A program made the position numbers and the translations under genes. The notes under the pieces are model-generated. The model was not told the DNA's origin, searched no databases, and worked only from the letters and a program-made list of their open reading frames with translations. A DNA stretch of 64,000 nt, from the NCBI RefSeq assembly GCF_029522115.1, contig NZ_JAKWFK010000005.1, forward strand, positions 1-64,000, given 5' to 3'. The number at the start of each line of letters is the position of its first letter. Positions within the stretch are counted from its first letter, which is position 1. The stretch is from Trinickia sp. Y13. Lineage in GTDB: Bacteria > Pseudomonadota > Gammaproteobacteria > Burkholderiales > Burkholderiaceae. Below, in pieces: positions 53,198 through 62,076 of the stretch.

Positions 53198-53269
53198 TCG
53201 GGCCGATCGAATCGATGCGGAGCAACTGTGGCGATTGTTGCGACCGGTGTGCCCGCTTTGGAGTGTGTC

Positions 53270-54547
53270 ATGCGTTTCAGTTCTTACTGGCTCGATACGT
53301 CCGAGCCATTTGTCGGCAACGCGCCCGATCTCGATGGCGCACGCTGCGATGTGCTCGTGGTGGGCGGCGGGATCACCGGCTCGGCGGCGGCATTGGCGCT
53401 CGCCAAGAAAGGCGCTCGCGTCGTGCTCTGCGAAGCGGGCGCCGTGGGCCAGGCGGCGTCGGGCCGCAATGGGGGCCACTGCAATAACGGCTTCGCTCAG
53501 GATTATGCGTCGCTCTCCCAGCGGATCGGCGTGGAATTGGCCAACCGGTTGTATCTCGCGTTCGACGCGGGGGTCGACACGGTCGAGCGGCTGGTCAAGG
53601 AAGAGTCGATCGATTGCGATTTCGCCCGCAGAGGCAAGCTCAAGCTCGCGGCGAAGCCAGAGCATTTCGACAAGCTCGCGCGAAGTCAGGCGTTGCTTGC
53701 AAAAAGCGTGGATCCCGATACGCGTCTCGTGACGAAGGCCGAGCTTCGCGACGAGATCGGCTCGGACCGTTATCACGGCGGGTTGATCTACGAGAAGAGC
53801 GCCGCGCTGCATGTCGGTCGCTATGTCCGAGGACTCGCGACGGCCGCGCAGGCGCGCGGCGCGCACATTTTTGAGCATGCGCCGGTTGTGGGTTTGCAGC
53901 GAGAATCCGGCGGCGCCTATGTGGCCCGAACTCCGCGTGGAGAGATCCGCGCTTCGCAAGTGCTGTTGGCCAGCGGCATCTCGCAGGTGGGACCGTTCGG
54001 CTGGATTCGGCGCAGAATCGTGCCGGTGGGCGCTTTCATCATCGTCACCGAACCGTTGCCGACGGAACGGCTCGATAGGCTGCTGCCCACGCGCCGGAAC
54101 GCCACCGATACGAAAAACTTTGTCAACTTCTTCCGTGTCACGCCCGATAACCGGATACTGTTCGGTGGTCGCGCGCGTTTCGCGACGTCGAACCCCCGCT
54201 CGGACGAAAAAAGCGGGATGATCTTGCGGCAGCAGATGATCTCCGTGTTTCCCGAATTGGCCGACGTGCGCATCGACTATTGCTGGGGCGGCATGGTCGA
54301 CATGACCGCCAATCGCCTGCCGCGCGCGGGCGAGCGAGACGGTGTGTACTACTCGATGGGCTATAGCGGGCACGGCACGCACATGGCCACACTGATGGGC
54401 ACGCTAATGGCGGAGATCATGGACGGACGCGCCGATCTCAATCCATGGAAGGACTTCAATTGGCCCGCTATTCCGGGGCATTTCGGCAAGCCGTGGTTTT
54501 TGCCGTTCGTCGGCGCATGGTACCGACTTAAGGACATACTGCAATGA
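53270..54547 (+). CDS. FAD-dependent amine oxidase, PuuB/OrdL-like
   Basis: A 425-residue DAO-family flavoenzyme like gamma-glutamylputrescine oxidase. It has 'CDVLVVGGGITGSAAALALAKKGARVVLCEAG', then 'GQAASGRNGGHCNNG' and 'YYSMGYSGHGTHMATLMG' at the C-terminus. These oxidise an amine to an imine, then aldehyde plus ammonia. The ATG at 53270 follows GGAG; an earlier GTG at 53228 is less likely. The gene overlaps the aldehyde dehydrogenase in ATGA, making amine to aldehyde to acid a clear two-step route. Confidence 0.86.
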   Translation: MRFSSYWLDTSEPFVGNAPDLDGARCDVLVVGGGITGSAAALALAKKGARVVLCEAGAVGQAASGRNGGHCNNGFAQDYASLSQRIGVELANRLYLAFDAGVDTVERLVKEESIDCDFARRGKLKLAAKPEHFDKLARSQALLAKSVDPDTRLVTKAELRDEIGSDRYHGGLIYEKSAALHVGRYVRGLATAAQARGAHIFEHAPVVGLQRESGGAYVARTPRGEIRASQVLLASGISQVGPFGWIRRRIVPVGAFIIVTEPLPTERLDRLLPTRRNATDTKNFVNFFRVTPDNRILFGGRARFATSNPRSDEKSGMILRQQMISVFPELADVRIDYCWGGMVDMTANRLPRAGERDGVYYSMGYSGHGTHMATLMGTLMAEIMDGRADLNPWKDFNWPAIPGHFGKPWFLPFVGAWYRLKDILQ

Positions 54548-56001
54548 GTTCACCTGTTCGTCATCTAATGCAAGCTGGACGGCTGCATCGGTTTTTTATC
54601 GGCGGTCAATGGGTGGCCCCCGAAGGCACTGATCGAATCGCCGTCGTCTCTCCGTCCACGGAAGACGCGGTTTGTGACATTGTGCTGGGAAACGAGCACG
54701 ATGCCGACCAGGCGGTGCGCGCGGCGCGCAAAGCGTTTGCAGGGTGGTCGGCGACTCCGCCGCAAGAGCGGGCCGCGCTGCTCGACCGCGTGCATGCCTT
54801 GATGCTCGAGCGCGCCGAGTTGTTCGCCATGGCGTTGACGACGGAAATGGGCGCGCCGATCAGCTATGCGCGCGCTGCGCACGTGCCGCTCGCGGCCGAA
54901 CATATCCGCGTTGCGCGCGACAATCTTGCCAGCTACCCGTTCCGCGTTCAGCGCGGTACGACTGCGGTCGTTCGCGAGCCGATCGGCGTGTGCGCGCTGA
55001 TCACGCCGTGGAATTGGCCCATCTATCAGATCACCGCGAAGGTCGGCCCCGCGCTTGCGGCAGGCTGCACGGTCGTCCTCAAACCCAGTGAACTGTCGCC
55101 GCTCAGCGCATTGCTGTTTGCCGAAGTCATCGAGGACGCCGGCGTCCCGCCGGGCGTATTCAACTTGGTGATGGGCACCGGCGCGCAAGTCGGAACCTTG
55201 CTGGCGTCACACCCGCAGGTCGATATGGTGTCGATCACCGGGTCGACGCGGGCCGGCGTGCTGGTTGCACAAGCGGCCGCGCCGACGGTCAAGCGGGTCG
55301 CGCAGGAGCTTGGCGGCAAATCGCCGAACGTCGTATTGCCCGACGCCGATCTGCCGCGCGCCATCTCGCTAGGCGTGGCTGCCGCATTCCGAAATATGGG
55401 CCAGTCGTGCAGCGCGCCGACGCGATTGATCGTGCCGCGCGCCGCGCTGGGGCAGGTGGAAGCGTTGGCCGTCTCGGCGACGGAGCAGATGATCGTCGGC
55501 GATCCGTTTGCCGATGCCACGACGCATGGCCCCCTGGCCAATCGCGCGCAGTTCGGCAGAGTGCAGACGATGATCGAGGCCGGCATCGACGAGCGGGCCA
55601 AATTGATCGTGGGTGGGCCCGGACGGCCCGAGGGACTCAGCAGGGGTTTCTATGCGCGTCCCACCATCTTTTCCGACGTTCGCACCGAAATGGCGATCGC
55701 CCAGGAAGAGATCTTTGGGCCGGTTCTCGCCATCCTGCCCTACGAGTCGGTCGAAGAAGCGATCGCTATCGCGAACGACACGGTGTACGGGCTGGGTGCG
55801 CATGTTCAAGGCACGGATAAGGCGCTCGTGCGCGCGGTCGCCGCGCAAATTCAGTCCGGCCAGGTGCATCTGAACTACCCGGCATGGGATCCGCAGGCTC
55901 CGTTCGGCGGATACAAGCAGTCGGGCAACGGCCGCGAGTACGGGATCGAAGGCATGGAAGAGTACATGGAGGTCAAATCGATCCTCGGGTTCTACGATTG
56001 A
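54544..56001 (+). CDS. Aldehyde dehydrogenase, amine-pathway type
   Basis: A 485-residue aldehyde dehydrogenase with 'ITPWNWPIYQITAKVGPALAAGCTVVLKPSE', 'ITGSTRAGVLVA', the catalytic Glu in 'AQELGGKSPNV' and Cys in 'FRNMGQSCSAPTRL'. It should oxidise the aldehyde made by the upstream FAD oxidase. The ATGA overlap couples the two genes. Confidence 0.9.
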   Translation: MSSPVRHLMQAGRLHRFFIGGQWVAPEGTDRIAVVSPSTEDAVCDIVLGNEHDADQAVRAARKAFAGWSATPPQERAALLDRVHALMLERAELFAMALTTEMGAPISYARAAHVPLAAEHIRVARDNLASYPFRVQRGTTAVVREPIGVCALITPWNWPIYQITAKVGPALAAGCTVVLKPSELSPLSALLFAEVIEDAGVPPGVFNLVMGTGAQVGTLLASHPQVDMVSITGSTRAGVLVAQAAAPTVKRVAQELGGKSPNVVLPDADLPRAISLGVAAAFRNMGQSCSAPTRLIVPRAALGQVEALAVSATEQMIVGDPFADATTHGPLANRAQFGRVQTMIEAGIDERAKLIVGGPGRPEGLSRGFYARPTIFSDVRTEMAIAQEEIFGPVLAILPYESVEEAIAIANDTVYGLGAHVQGTDKALVRAVAAQIQSGQVHLNYPAWDPQAPFGGYKQSGNGREYGIEGMEEYMEVKSILGFYD

Positions 56002-56076
56002 AGCGGTCGCCACGCCTGACGTGATAACGCTCAAAATTCGATGCTATTTTATTTGTATTTGGTAAAGGGAATCAGA

Positions 56077-57261
56077 TTGGATACCGCCGGAATCGCCGAA
56101 ACGTTGTTGAGAACGCATCATGCGCACTGGGCGAAGTTGCGATGTGACCTGCACGCGCATCCGGAATTACGGTTTGAAGAACATAGGACGGCGGACGTCG
56201 TCGCACACGAGCTCGAGACGCTTGGCTACGAGGTTTCGCGTGGCCTGGGCGGAACGGGCGTCGTCGCTAGCCTGCCGGGCGCGAACCCGGACCGTGGCAT
56301 CGTGCTGCGCGCGGATTTGGATGCATTGCCGATTCACGAGGCCAACGACTTCGCGCACGCATCATGCACCGACGGGATCATGCATGCGTGCGGGCACGAC
56401 GGTCATACGGTGATGTTGCTGGGCGCCGCGCGCGTGCTAAAGGCATTGCCGCAGCTGCCCGGCACGGTGCATTTCGTGTTTCAGCCCGGCGAGGAGGGGG
56501 GCGCGGGCGCGCGCAAGATGATCGATGACGGGTTGTTCGAGCAATATCCGACGGAAGCGGTATTCGGCATGCACAACTGGCCCGGTTTGCCTGCCGGGCA
56601 TTTCGGTTTGCGCACCGGCCCCATCATGGCCGCGGGCTCCCGATTCAGAATCACGGTCACAGGCAAGGGCGCGCATGCGGCGCAACCGCATCTTGGCCTC
56701 GATCCGATACCGCTCGCGTGTTCGATGGTGCTTCAGTGTCAAACCATTGCGGCGCGGCACAAAGATCCCGTCGATCCCGCCGTCGTCTCCGTCTGCATGT
56801 TCCATGCGGGCGATACCGACAACGTCATTCCCGATAGCGCACAATTGCGCGGAACGATTCGCACGTTGTCGACGGCCTTGCAACAGAAATTGCAGCGCGA
56901 CATTCAAACGATGTGCGAAGGGCTGGCTGGCGCATATGGCGCGCAAGTCGAAGTCACGTTTTTTCAGTACTATCCCGCGACGATCAATACGCCGTCCGAG
57001 ACCGCGTTGTGCGAAGCGGTCGTTCGCGAGACATTCGGCGATGAGCGCCTGCACAGCGGCATCGCGCCGAACATGACATCCGAAGACTTCGGCTTCATGT
57101 TGGAGGAGCGGCCCGGCGCTTATGTCCTCATCGGCAACGCTCCGGTGGGAACCGCAGCGCCCGCGCTGCATCATCCGCAATACGATTTCAACGACGACAT
57201 CATTCCGGCCGGCGTGCGGTATTGGGTGGCTTTGGCGCAGCGTTATTTCGAAACCGCGTAA
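56077..57261 (+). CDS. M20-family amidohydrolase (hippurate/N-acyl amino acid type)
   Basis: A 394-residue M20D metallopeptidase. Metal-binding motifs are 'HACGHDGHT' and 'FQPGEEGGAGA', plus 'GIAPNMTSEDFGFM' and a C-terminal 'HHPQYDFND'. Such enzymes release an acid from an N-acyl amino acid or amide. I choose the TTG at 56077: AAGGGA lies 7 nt upstream and the protein then begins like its relatives. An ATG at 56041 has no ribosome-binding site. It is the last gene of the RidA-led run, 75 bp behind the aldehyde dehydrogenase. Confidence 0.85.
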   Translation: MDTAGIAETLLRTHHAHWAKLRCDLHAHPELRFEEHRTADVVAHELETLGYEVSRGLGGTGVVASLPGANPDRGIVLRADLDALPIHEANDFAHASCTDGIMHACGHDGHTVMLLGAARVLKALPQLPGTVHFVFQPGEEGGAGARKMIDDGLFEQYPTEAVFGMHNWPGLPAGHFGLRTGPIMAAGSRFRITVTGKGAHAAQPHLGLDPIPLACSMVLQCQTIAARHKDPVDPAVVSVCMFHAGDTDNVIPDSAQLRGTIRTLSTALQQKLQRDIQTMCEGLAGAYGAQVEVTFFQYYPATINTPSETALCEAVVRETFGDERLHSGIAPNMTSEDFGFMLEERPGAYVLIGNAPVGTAAPALHHPQYDFNDDIIPAGVRYWVALAQRYFETA

Positions 57262-57356
57262 TCTGCGTAGGCCGCGTAATCCGTGGCCTGTGCAAAGCGC
57301 CGCGTGACTTCTTGGCCGGAGGGCGCTTGCTGCAGGAGCAGCGCTCTCCCGTCTTT

Positions 57357-58682
57357 CTAAAAGTCAGCGACCTTGCCCCATGCCGAGTGGGCGAATCGGC
57401 CAGGCCGATAGGGTCTAGGGTCGACGATCGGCGTCGCGCCGCTGACCAAATCCGCGATCAAGTGTCCGGCGCCGGGCCCGATGCCGAATCCGTGACCGGA
57501 AAAGCCCGCAGCCAAGATCAATCCCGGCACGCCCGGCACCTCGCCAATACCCGGCACGCCGTCGGGCGTGCTATCGACGAAGCCTGCCCACGCGTGGGTG
57601 ATCTTCGCTTCGCGAAGTTCGGGCAGCAGTTCGATGGCACGTCGGTGGGTTTCCTTCACGGTAGGCAGATCGGGCTTCGGATCCAAGATACGCACGCGCT
57701 CCATGGGTGTGGGCGCATCGAGCCGCCACCGCTTGAGCGTCTCGTGACCGCCACGGACGCCTTCGAGGCCGCCCGGAAGAAGGCTGCGCCAACGCTTGGC
57801 GAACATGGGCAGGAATTGCGGGGAGAATCGTAGGAACTGCGGCGTGACATCCACGCGCGCCCGTCCGCTGATCGCGAGTGCATAGCGTCCGTCGCTGCGG
57901 CGGGTGATCGATACGCCGGAGGTGAACATCGCATCCGGCAAGCGATGCTCGACAGGCGACACGCTAAGAATGGATTGGCGGATCGATGCCTGGGGAAAGC
58001 GGATGCCGAGCTGGCGGCAGAATGCGGATGCCCACGCGCCGCCAGCGAGCACGACGATGCGCGTCTTGATGACCCCGGCTTCCGTGACCACGCCGCAGAC
58101 TCGCCCGCCCTCCAACTCGATGCCCCGCGCCGCGCAGTGCTGCGTCACGCTGCCCCCGAGCTTCATGACCGCGGTTGCCACGGCGGGGGCGGCTTTCGCG
58201 GGGTCCGCCGTGCCGTCGCAGGGCGAGAAGACGCCGCCTTTCCATGCCCGGCCAGTTGCTTTCCCGCGCTCGCCGGCGTGCTTGCTGTCGAGCATGTGGG
58301 TGGTCACGCCCGCGGTCTTCGCAAACTCACTCCAGCTGGCCCAACGGGCCAACTCTGCGTCGTCATTGCTCAGATACAACAGCCCGCAGCGATGAAAACC
58401 CGTGTCCTCGCCGGATTCGACGGCGAATCGTTCCCACAGATCGAGGCTTTTGCTTGCTATCGGCAATTCGCGCTCGTCGCGGTTTTGCTGCCGGCACCAG
58501 CCCCAATTGCGGCTCGACTGCTCGGCGCCGATTCTTCCCTTCTCGACCAGGGCGACCGAAACGCCGCGCTGAGCGAGATAGTAGGCGGTAAAGACGCCGA
58601 TGATGCCGCCGCCGATCACGACCACATCGGCGGCAGTGGGCAGCGTGGGCGACGTTTGTATCTGAGTCAACGGAGGGGACAT
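57357..58682 (-). CDS. FAD-dependent oxidoreductase, DadA-like
   Basis: A 441-residue DAO-family enzyme. It has 'AADVVVIGGGIIGVFTAYYLAQRGVSVALVEKG' (FAD), 'GAEQSSRNWGWCRQQNRD' and 'AAGFSGHGFGIGPGAGHLIADL'. Relatives oxidise D-amino acids, glycine or opine-like substrates. It lies 2 bp after the cupin gene and shares its promoter. The ATG at 58682 begins the family N-terminus; the open frame upstream lies inside the cupin gene. Confidence 0.85.
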   Translation of the reverse strand: MSPPLTQIQTSPTLPTAADVVVIGGGIIGVFTAYYLAQRGVSVALVEKGRIGAEQSSRNWGWCRQQNRDERELPIASKSLDLWERFAVESGEDTGFHRCGLLYLSNDDAELARWASWSEFAKTAGVTTHMLDSKHAGERGKATGRAWKGGVFSPCDGTADPAKAAPAVATAVMKLGGSVTQHCAARGIELEGGRVCGVVTEAGVIKTRIVVLAGGAWASAFCRQLGIRFPQASIRQSILSVSPVEHRLPDAMFTSGVSITRRSDGRYALAISGRARVDVTPQFLRFSPQFLPMFAKRWRSLLPGGLEGVRGGHETLKRWRLDAPTPMERVRILDPKPDLPTVKETHRRAIELLPELREAKITHAWAGFVDSTPDGVPGIGEVPGVPGLILAAGFSGHGFGIGPGAGHLIADLVSGATPIVDPRPYRPGRFAHSAWGKVADF

Positions 58683-58684
58683 GA

Positions 58685-59419
58685 TCAATCTCGTTCGATT
58701 GCAGCCTGGACGGTTTGCGTCACGTAAAACTTCGCCACGCGTTCGCTGCTCTCCCATCCGATCGAAGCACCCACGGGCACGAAGAGCGCGTCGCCGGCGC
58801 TGAGCGAAAGCACGCTGCCGTCGGGCGCGGCGAACCGCACGTCGCCGGCCAGGAGATACATGAACTCGTTGACGCGATGCGGGCGAACGATCCGATGGTA
58901 CGGCGTCGAATCCCACGTCCCCGCTTTGTACTGCGCGTCGTCATCGGTGAACACGTTGTCGCTGCGGCATTCAGGGGCCGGGCCCAGCAGCGCCTCCGCC
59001 GGCAGCGTTGCCGACGGCTTGAAGTCGGCTTCCGCGCGCAGCGGCACGAGGCCTGTCTTCGTCGGCCTCTGGCAAGCGGCGGCGCAGAACACGAAAAGCG
59101 AGCGGGATTCAGCCCTCACGCGAAGCGCCGTTCCGCTGCCGATCACCGCACCCTCTCCCGGGCCCAGCACCAACGGCGCCATGCCGGCCGCTTCCAACGT
59201 GAGCGAGCCTTCCATGACGACGATGGTTTCGATGTGGGGAAAACGCGCTACGTCGAGCTCGCCGATGAAGCTGACACGGCCCGCGGCCATCGAGTCCCGT
59301 CCTTCCCACGCGATCTCGCGATGTCGCGCGAAGGGATCGTTTTGACCGAAAGCTCCCCTGCGCAAGGAGGTCGAAAAAGGCGCACCTTCGGCACGGTGCA
59401 ATACGAATGCTGCGGTCAC
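58685..59419 (-). CDS. Two-module cupin protein, Cupin_3/ureidoglycine-aminohydrolase-like
   Basis: A 244-residue bicupin: an N-terminal module ('HIETIVVMEGSLTLEAAGMAPLVLGPGEGAVIGSGTALRV') and a C-terminal Cupin_3 module ('VNEFMYLLAGDVRFAAPDGSVLSLSAGDALFVPVGASIGWESSERVAKFYV'). It may be a metal enzyme or a ligand-binding helper for the adjacent oxidase. The frame is open to a TTG at 59500, but the promoter found at 59462-59526 overlaps that part. A GTG at 59419 has AGGAGC 4 nt upstream and starts about 36 nt after the predicted transcription start, so I choose it. ATG at 59458 is the alternative. Confidence 0.72.
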   Translation of the reverse strand: MTAAFVLHRAEGAPFSTSLRRGAFGQNDPFARHREIAWEGRDSMAAGRVSFIGELDVARFPHIETIVVMEGSLTLEAAGMAPLVLGPGEGAVIGSGTALRVRAESRSLFVFCAAACQRPTKTGLVPLRAEADFKPSATLPAEALLGPAPECRSDNVFTDDDAQYKAGTWDSTPYHRIVRPHRVNEFMYLLAGDVRFAAPDGSVLSLSAGDALFVPVGASIGWESSERVAKFYVTQTVQAAIERD

Positions 59420-59461
59420 TTTTGCTCCTATGAATTGCGCGGAAGAAGATGCTCGCATGTA

Positions 59462-59526
59462 ATTATGCGGCGCGAGCTTCTCCCAATGATTAACCGTCAA
59501 ACAAGCGGACGTTAAACCCCGCTTAA
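59462..59526 (-). promoter_or_regulatory. TTAA-type promoter 2 (cupin/FAD-oxidase unit)
   Basis: Read on the minus strand, TTAA half-sites start at 59526, 59515 and 59493, and a -10-like CATAAT starts at 59467. The steps are 11, 22 and 26 bp, identical to the other three promoters. The middle half-site reads TTAACG. This placement moves the start codon of the cupin gene downstream of the longest open frame. Confidence 0.68.
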
Positions 59527-59628
59527 TGGCGGAAACCCCTGTCGAGGGCTGTCCGATAGGCCTGCCGCTTCGTGCGATGCGAATCTTTTGCCGCCGTCGA
59601 ACTCGGCGGTCACGGAGGCGAAAATCGC

Positions 59629-60297
59629 TTACAGGCCAAGCTGCTCGGCCAATTCGACGATGTTCTTGACCGCCGTATAACCGTATTGCGGCGCTTCCGG
59701 TTCATGGCCGCGCAGCACGTGCGCCATGTGCACGACGCCGAGATCGTGCGCGGTCATCAGGTCGTAGCGCGGGCTGGACGAGACGTGCAGGATTTCGTGA
59801 GGCTGCACGTCGAGCTTCTTGAACATGTATTCGAAGCCTTGCATGCGTGGCTTATAGGCCTGGGCGTCTTCGGCCGTGATGACCGCATGAAACGGCGCCC
59901 CGAGCTTCTCGATGTTGCTCGCAATCTGCGAGTTGTCCGCGTTGGTCAGGCCGACGAGCTTGTATTTCTTCGCAAGCCGCGAGAGGCCTTCGGGGACGTC
60001 CGGATGCGGTCCCCACGTCGGCACTGCCAGGTAGAACTTTTCTGCTTCGGTTTCGATGAAGGGCACGCCGGTGCGTTCACAGGTGCGGCGCACGGCGCTC
60101 AGGACGACCTGGCGGTAGGGCTTCCAGGCGCCGAGCACTTCGTCGCGACGATAGGCGGCGAACAGCTTGACGAAACGTTCCATCTCTTGCCCGTGGAGGC
60201 GGCTGCCGTAGATTTCGCGCGCCATGTCGGCCATGCGAAAGTTGACGAGGGTGCCGTAGCAATCGAATGTGATGAATTTCGGCTCGAAGTCGATCAT
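59629..60297 (-). CDS. HAD-superfamily hydrolase, haloacid dehalogenase type II-like
   Basis: A 222-residue HAD hydrolase closest in layout to L-2-haloacid dehalogenases. The nucleophile Asp is in 'ITFDCYGTLVN' (about residue 12), motif II is 'GLTNAD' and the Lys of motif III is in 'AYKPRMQGFEYM'. The last motif reads 'HVSSSPRYDLMTAHDLG', where true dehalogenases have SSNxxD: the Asn is replaced. It may be a phosphatase or an altered dehalogenase. It stands alone between the cupin and DSD1-family units. Confidence 0.8.
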   Translation of the reverse strand: MIDFEPKFITFDCYGTLVNFRMADMAREIYGSRLHGQEMERFVKLFAAYRRDEVLGAWKPYRQVVLSAVRRTCERTGVPFIETEAEKFYLAVPTWGPHPDVPEGLSRLAKKYKLVGLTNADNSQIASNIEKLGAPFHAVITAEDAQAYKPRMQGFEYMFKKLDVQPHEILHVSSSPRYDLMTAHDLGVVHMAHVLRGHEPEAPQYGYTAVKNIVELAEQLGL

Positions 60298-60685
60298 GTC
60301 TTCAGTCTCGATGAGTGACGAATCCCAAGGGACTCTTGAATCAAGGGCTTGCCGCACACCACTTCGGGCAAGCGCCGATGGAAGTGTCGGTAGATGAAAT
60401 TTAAGCGGGAATGACTTCGCTACTACACCGAATTGACGAGGGCAAAAAACGCGTTTCACCTGTTTTCAGGGGGATTCGCGGCAGATCCTGCGGCATGAAG
60501 TGACGCGATGCAACATCGACGACAAATAGCAAAATCGTCTTGTCGTCGTTCGTGCGTGTAGGACTGCGAATGATCTCGTGGTCGGCTACGACAGCACTTC
60601 CGAAAACCGCTGCTCACGGCTGTCGCCGCGGGTCGAGACGTACCTCATCGCAATGCTCCTGTCATGGCTTTGAATTTTGCGTTCC
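60298..60685. other. Intergenic region, no gene recognised
   Basis: This gap lies between the HAD gene start and the DSD1-family gene end. A lone TTAAGCGGGA half-site at 60401 resembles the cupin promoter dyad (TTAAGCGGGG), but no partner half-sites or -10 element lie at the expected distances. Confidence 0.4.
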
Positions 60686-61816
60686 TTACCAGCCATAGAA
60701 GCGCGGCCAGGTCGCGACACTGCCGTCCGGGCTCACAGCCTGATAAGCGGGGTGCTGCGCCCCGGTGGCGCACGCATGATTGGGGAGGATCCGTAGACGC
60801 GTCCCGATGGGAAACCGCTGCTCGATCTCGTGATCCGGCGCACCTGAGCGGGAGACGATGCCGTGCTCTTGGTTTGCACCGCTCATCAGATATTCGCTCA
60901 ACACCTCGCCGTTTTCGAGGCAGACGAGACCGTAGCCGAAGTCGCGCTTCTGGCGCTGGGTGCCGCGGTCGCGGCTCATCGCCATCCAGCCCGCGTCGAC
61001 GATGGCCCAGCCTTTCTCCTTCTGATGGCCGATGACAGTCGTCAAGACGCTCAAAGCGATCTCGGACGTGTCGTTGACGCCCACGTTGTGCATGACGAGA
61101 TCGAGCATGACGTAGACGCCCGCACGCACTTCCGTCACGCCTTCCAAATGTTCCGCGGCTAGCGCTGTCGGCGTCGACCCGATACTGACGACGTCGCATC
61201 GCAGGCCCGCCGCCCGCAAGCGCTCGGCGGCGTGCACGCAGCGCGAGCGTTCCTGCTCGGCGATACGGACGAGGTCTTCGTGCGTATCGTAGTCATAGCT
61301 GGAGCCGGCATGCGCCAATACACCGCCAAGCTGCATGCCGCCGTCGACGAGCGTCGTTGCGACAGCGAGGAGGGTGTCGTCTTCGGGTTCGATGCCTGAA
61401 CGATGGCCGTCCACGTCGACCTCGATCCAGACTTCGAACGGTTCTTCGTGGGCCCGGCCAAAAACGACGATGGCCTCGGCGCAGGCGACGCTATCCGCGA
61501 CGATTTTCAAGTCGCAGCCTTGTCGGCGAAGTGCCAGCGCCTGCGGCAGTTTGTTCGGGGCCATGCCGACGGCGTAGACGATATCGCGGATGCCGCATGC
61601 GAAGAATTGTTCCGCTTCCTTGAGTGTGGATACCGTGATGCCGCGCGCGCCCGCATCGATCTGCGCCTGGACCACCTGCACGCATTTGCTTGTCTTGACG
61701 TGCGGCCGGAAGCCCACGCCGAGCGTGTTCATGCGTTGCTGCATACGTTCGATGTTGCGGTTCATGCGCGCGATATCGATCAATGCAGCGGGCGTATTCA
61801 ATGACTCCAAATTCAT
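60686..61816 (-). CDS. DSD1-family PLP enzyme (D-threonine aldolase / D-serine dehydratase-like)
   Basis: A 376-residue fold-type III PLP enzyme. The Schiff-base Lys is in 'RPHVKTSK' (about residue 41). The C-terminal 'LPNHACATG' supplies the His and Cys zinc ligands of metal-dependent D-serine dehydratase and D-threo-3-hydroxyaspartate dehydratase. It probably cleaves or deaminates a D-hydroxyamino acid. CAGGAG precedes the ATG at 61816. It is read from TTAA-type promoter 3 and is divergent from the GNAT gene. Confidence 0.85.
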   Translation of the reverse strand: MNLESLNTPAALIDIARMNRNIERMQQRMNTLGVGFRPHVKTSKCVQVVQAQIDAGARGITVSTLKEAEQFFACGIRDIVYAVGMAPNKLPQALALRRQGCDLKIVADSVACAEAIVVFGRAHEEPFEVWIEVDVDGHRSGIEPEDDTLLAVATTLVDGGMQLGGVLAHAGSSYDYDTHEDLVRIAEQERSRCVHAAERLRAAGLRCDVVSIGSTPTALAAEHLEGVTEVRAGVYVMLDLVMHNVGVNDTSEIALSVLTTVIGHQKEKGWAIVDAGWMAMSRDRGTQRQKRDFGYGLVCLENGEVLSEYLMSGANQEHGIVSRSGAPDHEIEQRFPIGTRLRILPNHACATGAQHPAYQAVSPDGSVATWPRFYGW

Positions 61817-61883
61817 TTCTGGCTCCTGGCGATTCGTCGCGCGATCGGCATCGCTGTGCCCACATCGCGCATTCGGATGGGCC

Positions 61884-61948
61884 ACTATAAAAGCGCACCG
61901 AGAATTTGTGCTTAACGACCGATAAATCGGGCGTTAAGCCACGTTGAA
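61884..61948 (-). promoter_or_regulatory. TTAA-type promoter 3 (DSD1-family gene), with large palindrome
   Basis: On the minus strand, half-sites start at 61948 (TTCA), 61937 (TTAA) and 61915 (TTAA), and TATAGT starts at 61889: the same 11/22/26 steps. The middle site again reads TTAACG. The second and third half-sites lie inside a near-perfect 30-bp palindrome (61910-61939) with GCTTAACG/CGTTAAGC arms and inner CCGAT/ATCGG arms. This could let the regulator bind symmetrically. Confidence 0.72.
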
Positions 61949-62076
61949 TGCGTAAGCGCCGGGAGCGTGGTTGCGGTATGGCGGTGCGAGACGGGACTGT
62001 CGCGCGGGCGGCGTCAAGCTATCGCGAAAGGGGGCGGGTCGGAACTCGCTGAAAAGGCGTCGGTTCGGCGCCGTCG

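Noticed and set aside
60401-60410. TTAAGCGGGA upstream of the HAD gene as a fifth regulon site
   Set aside because: Only one half-site is present; none of the 11, 22 or 26 bp partners is found in either orientation.
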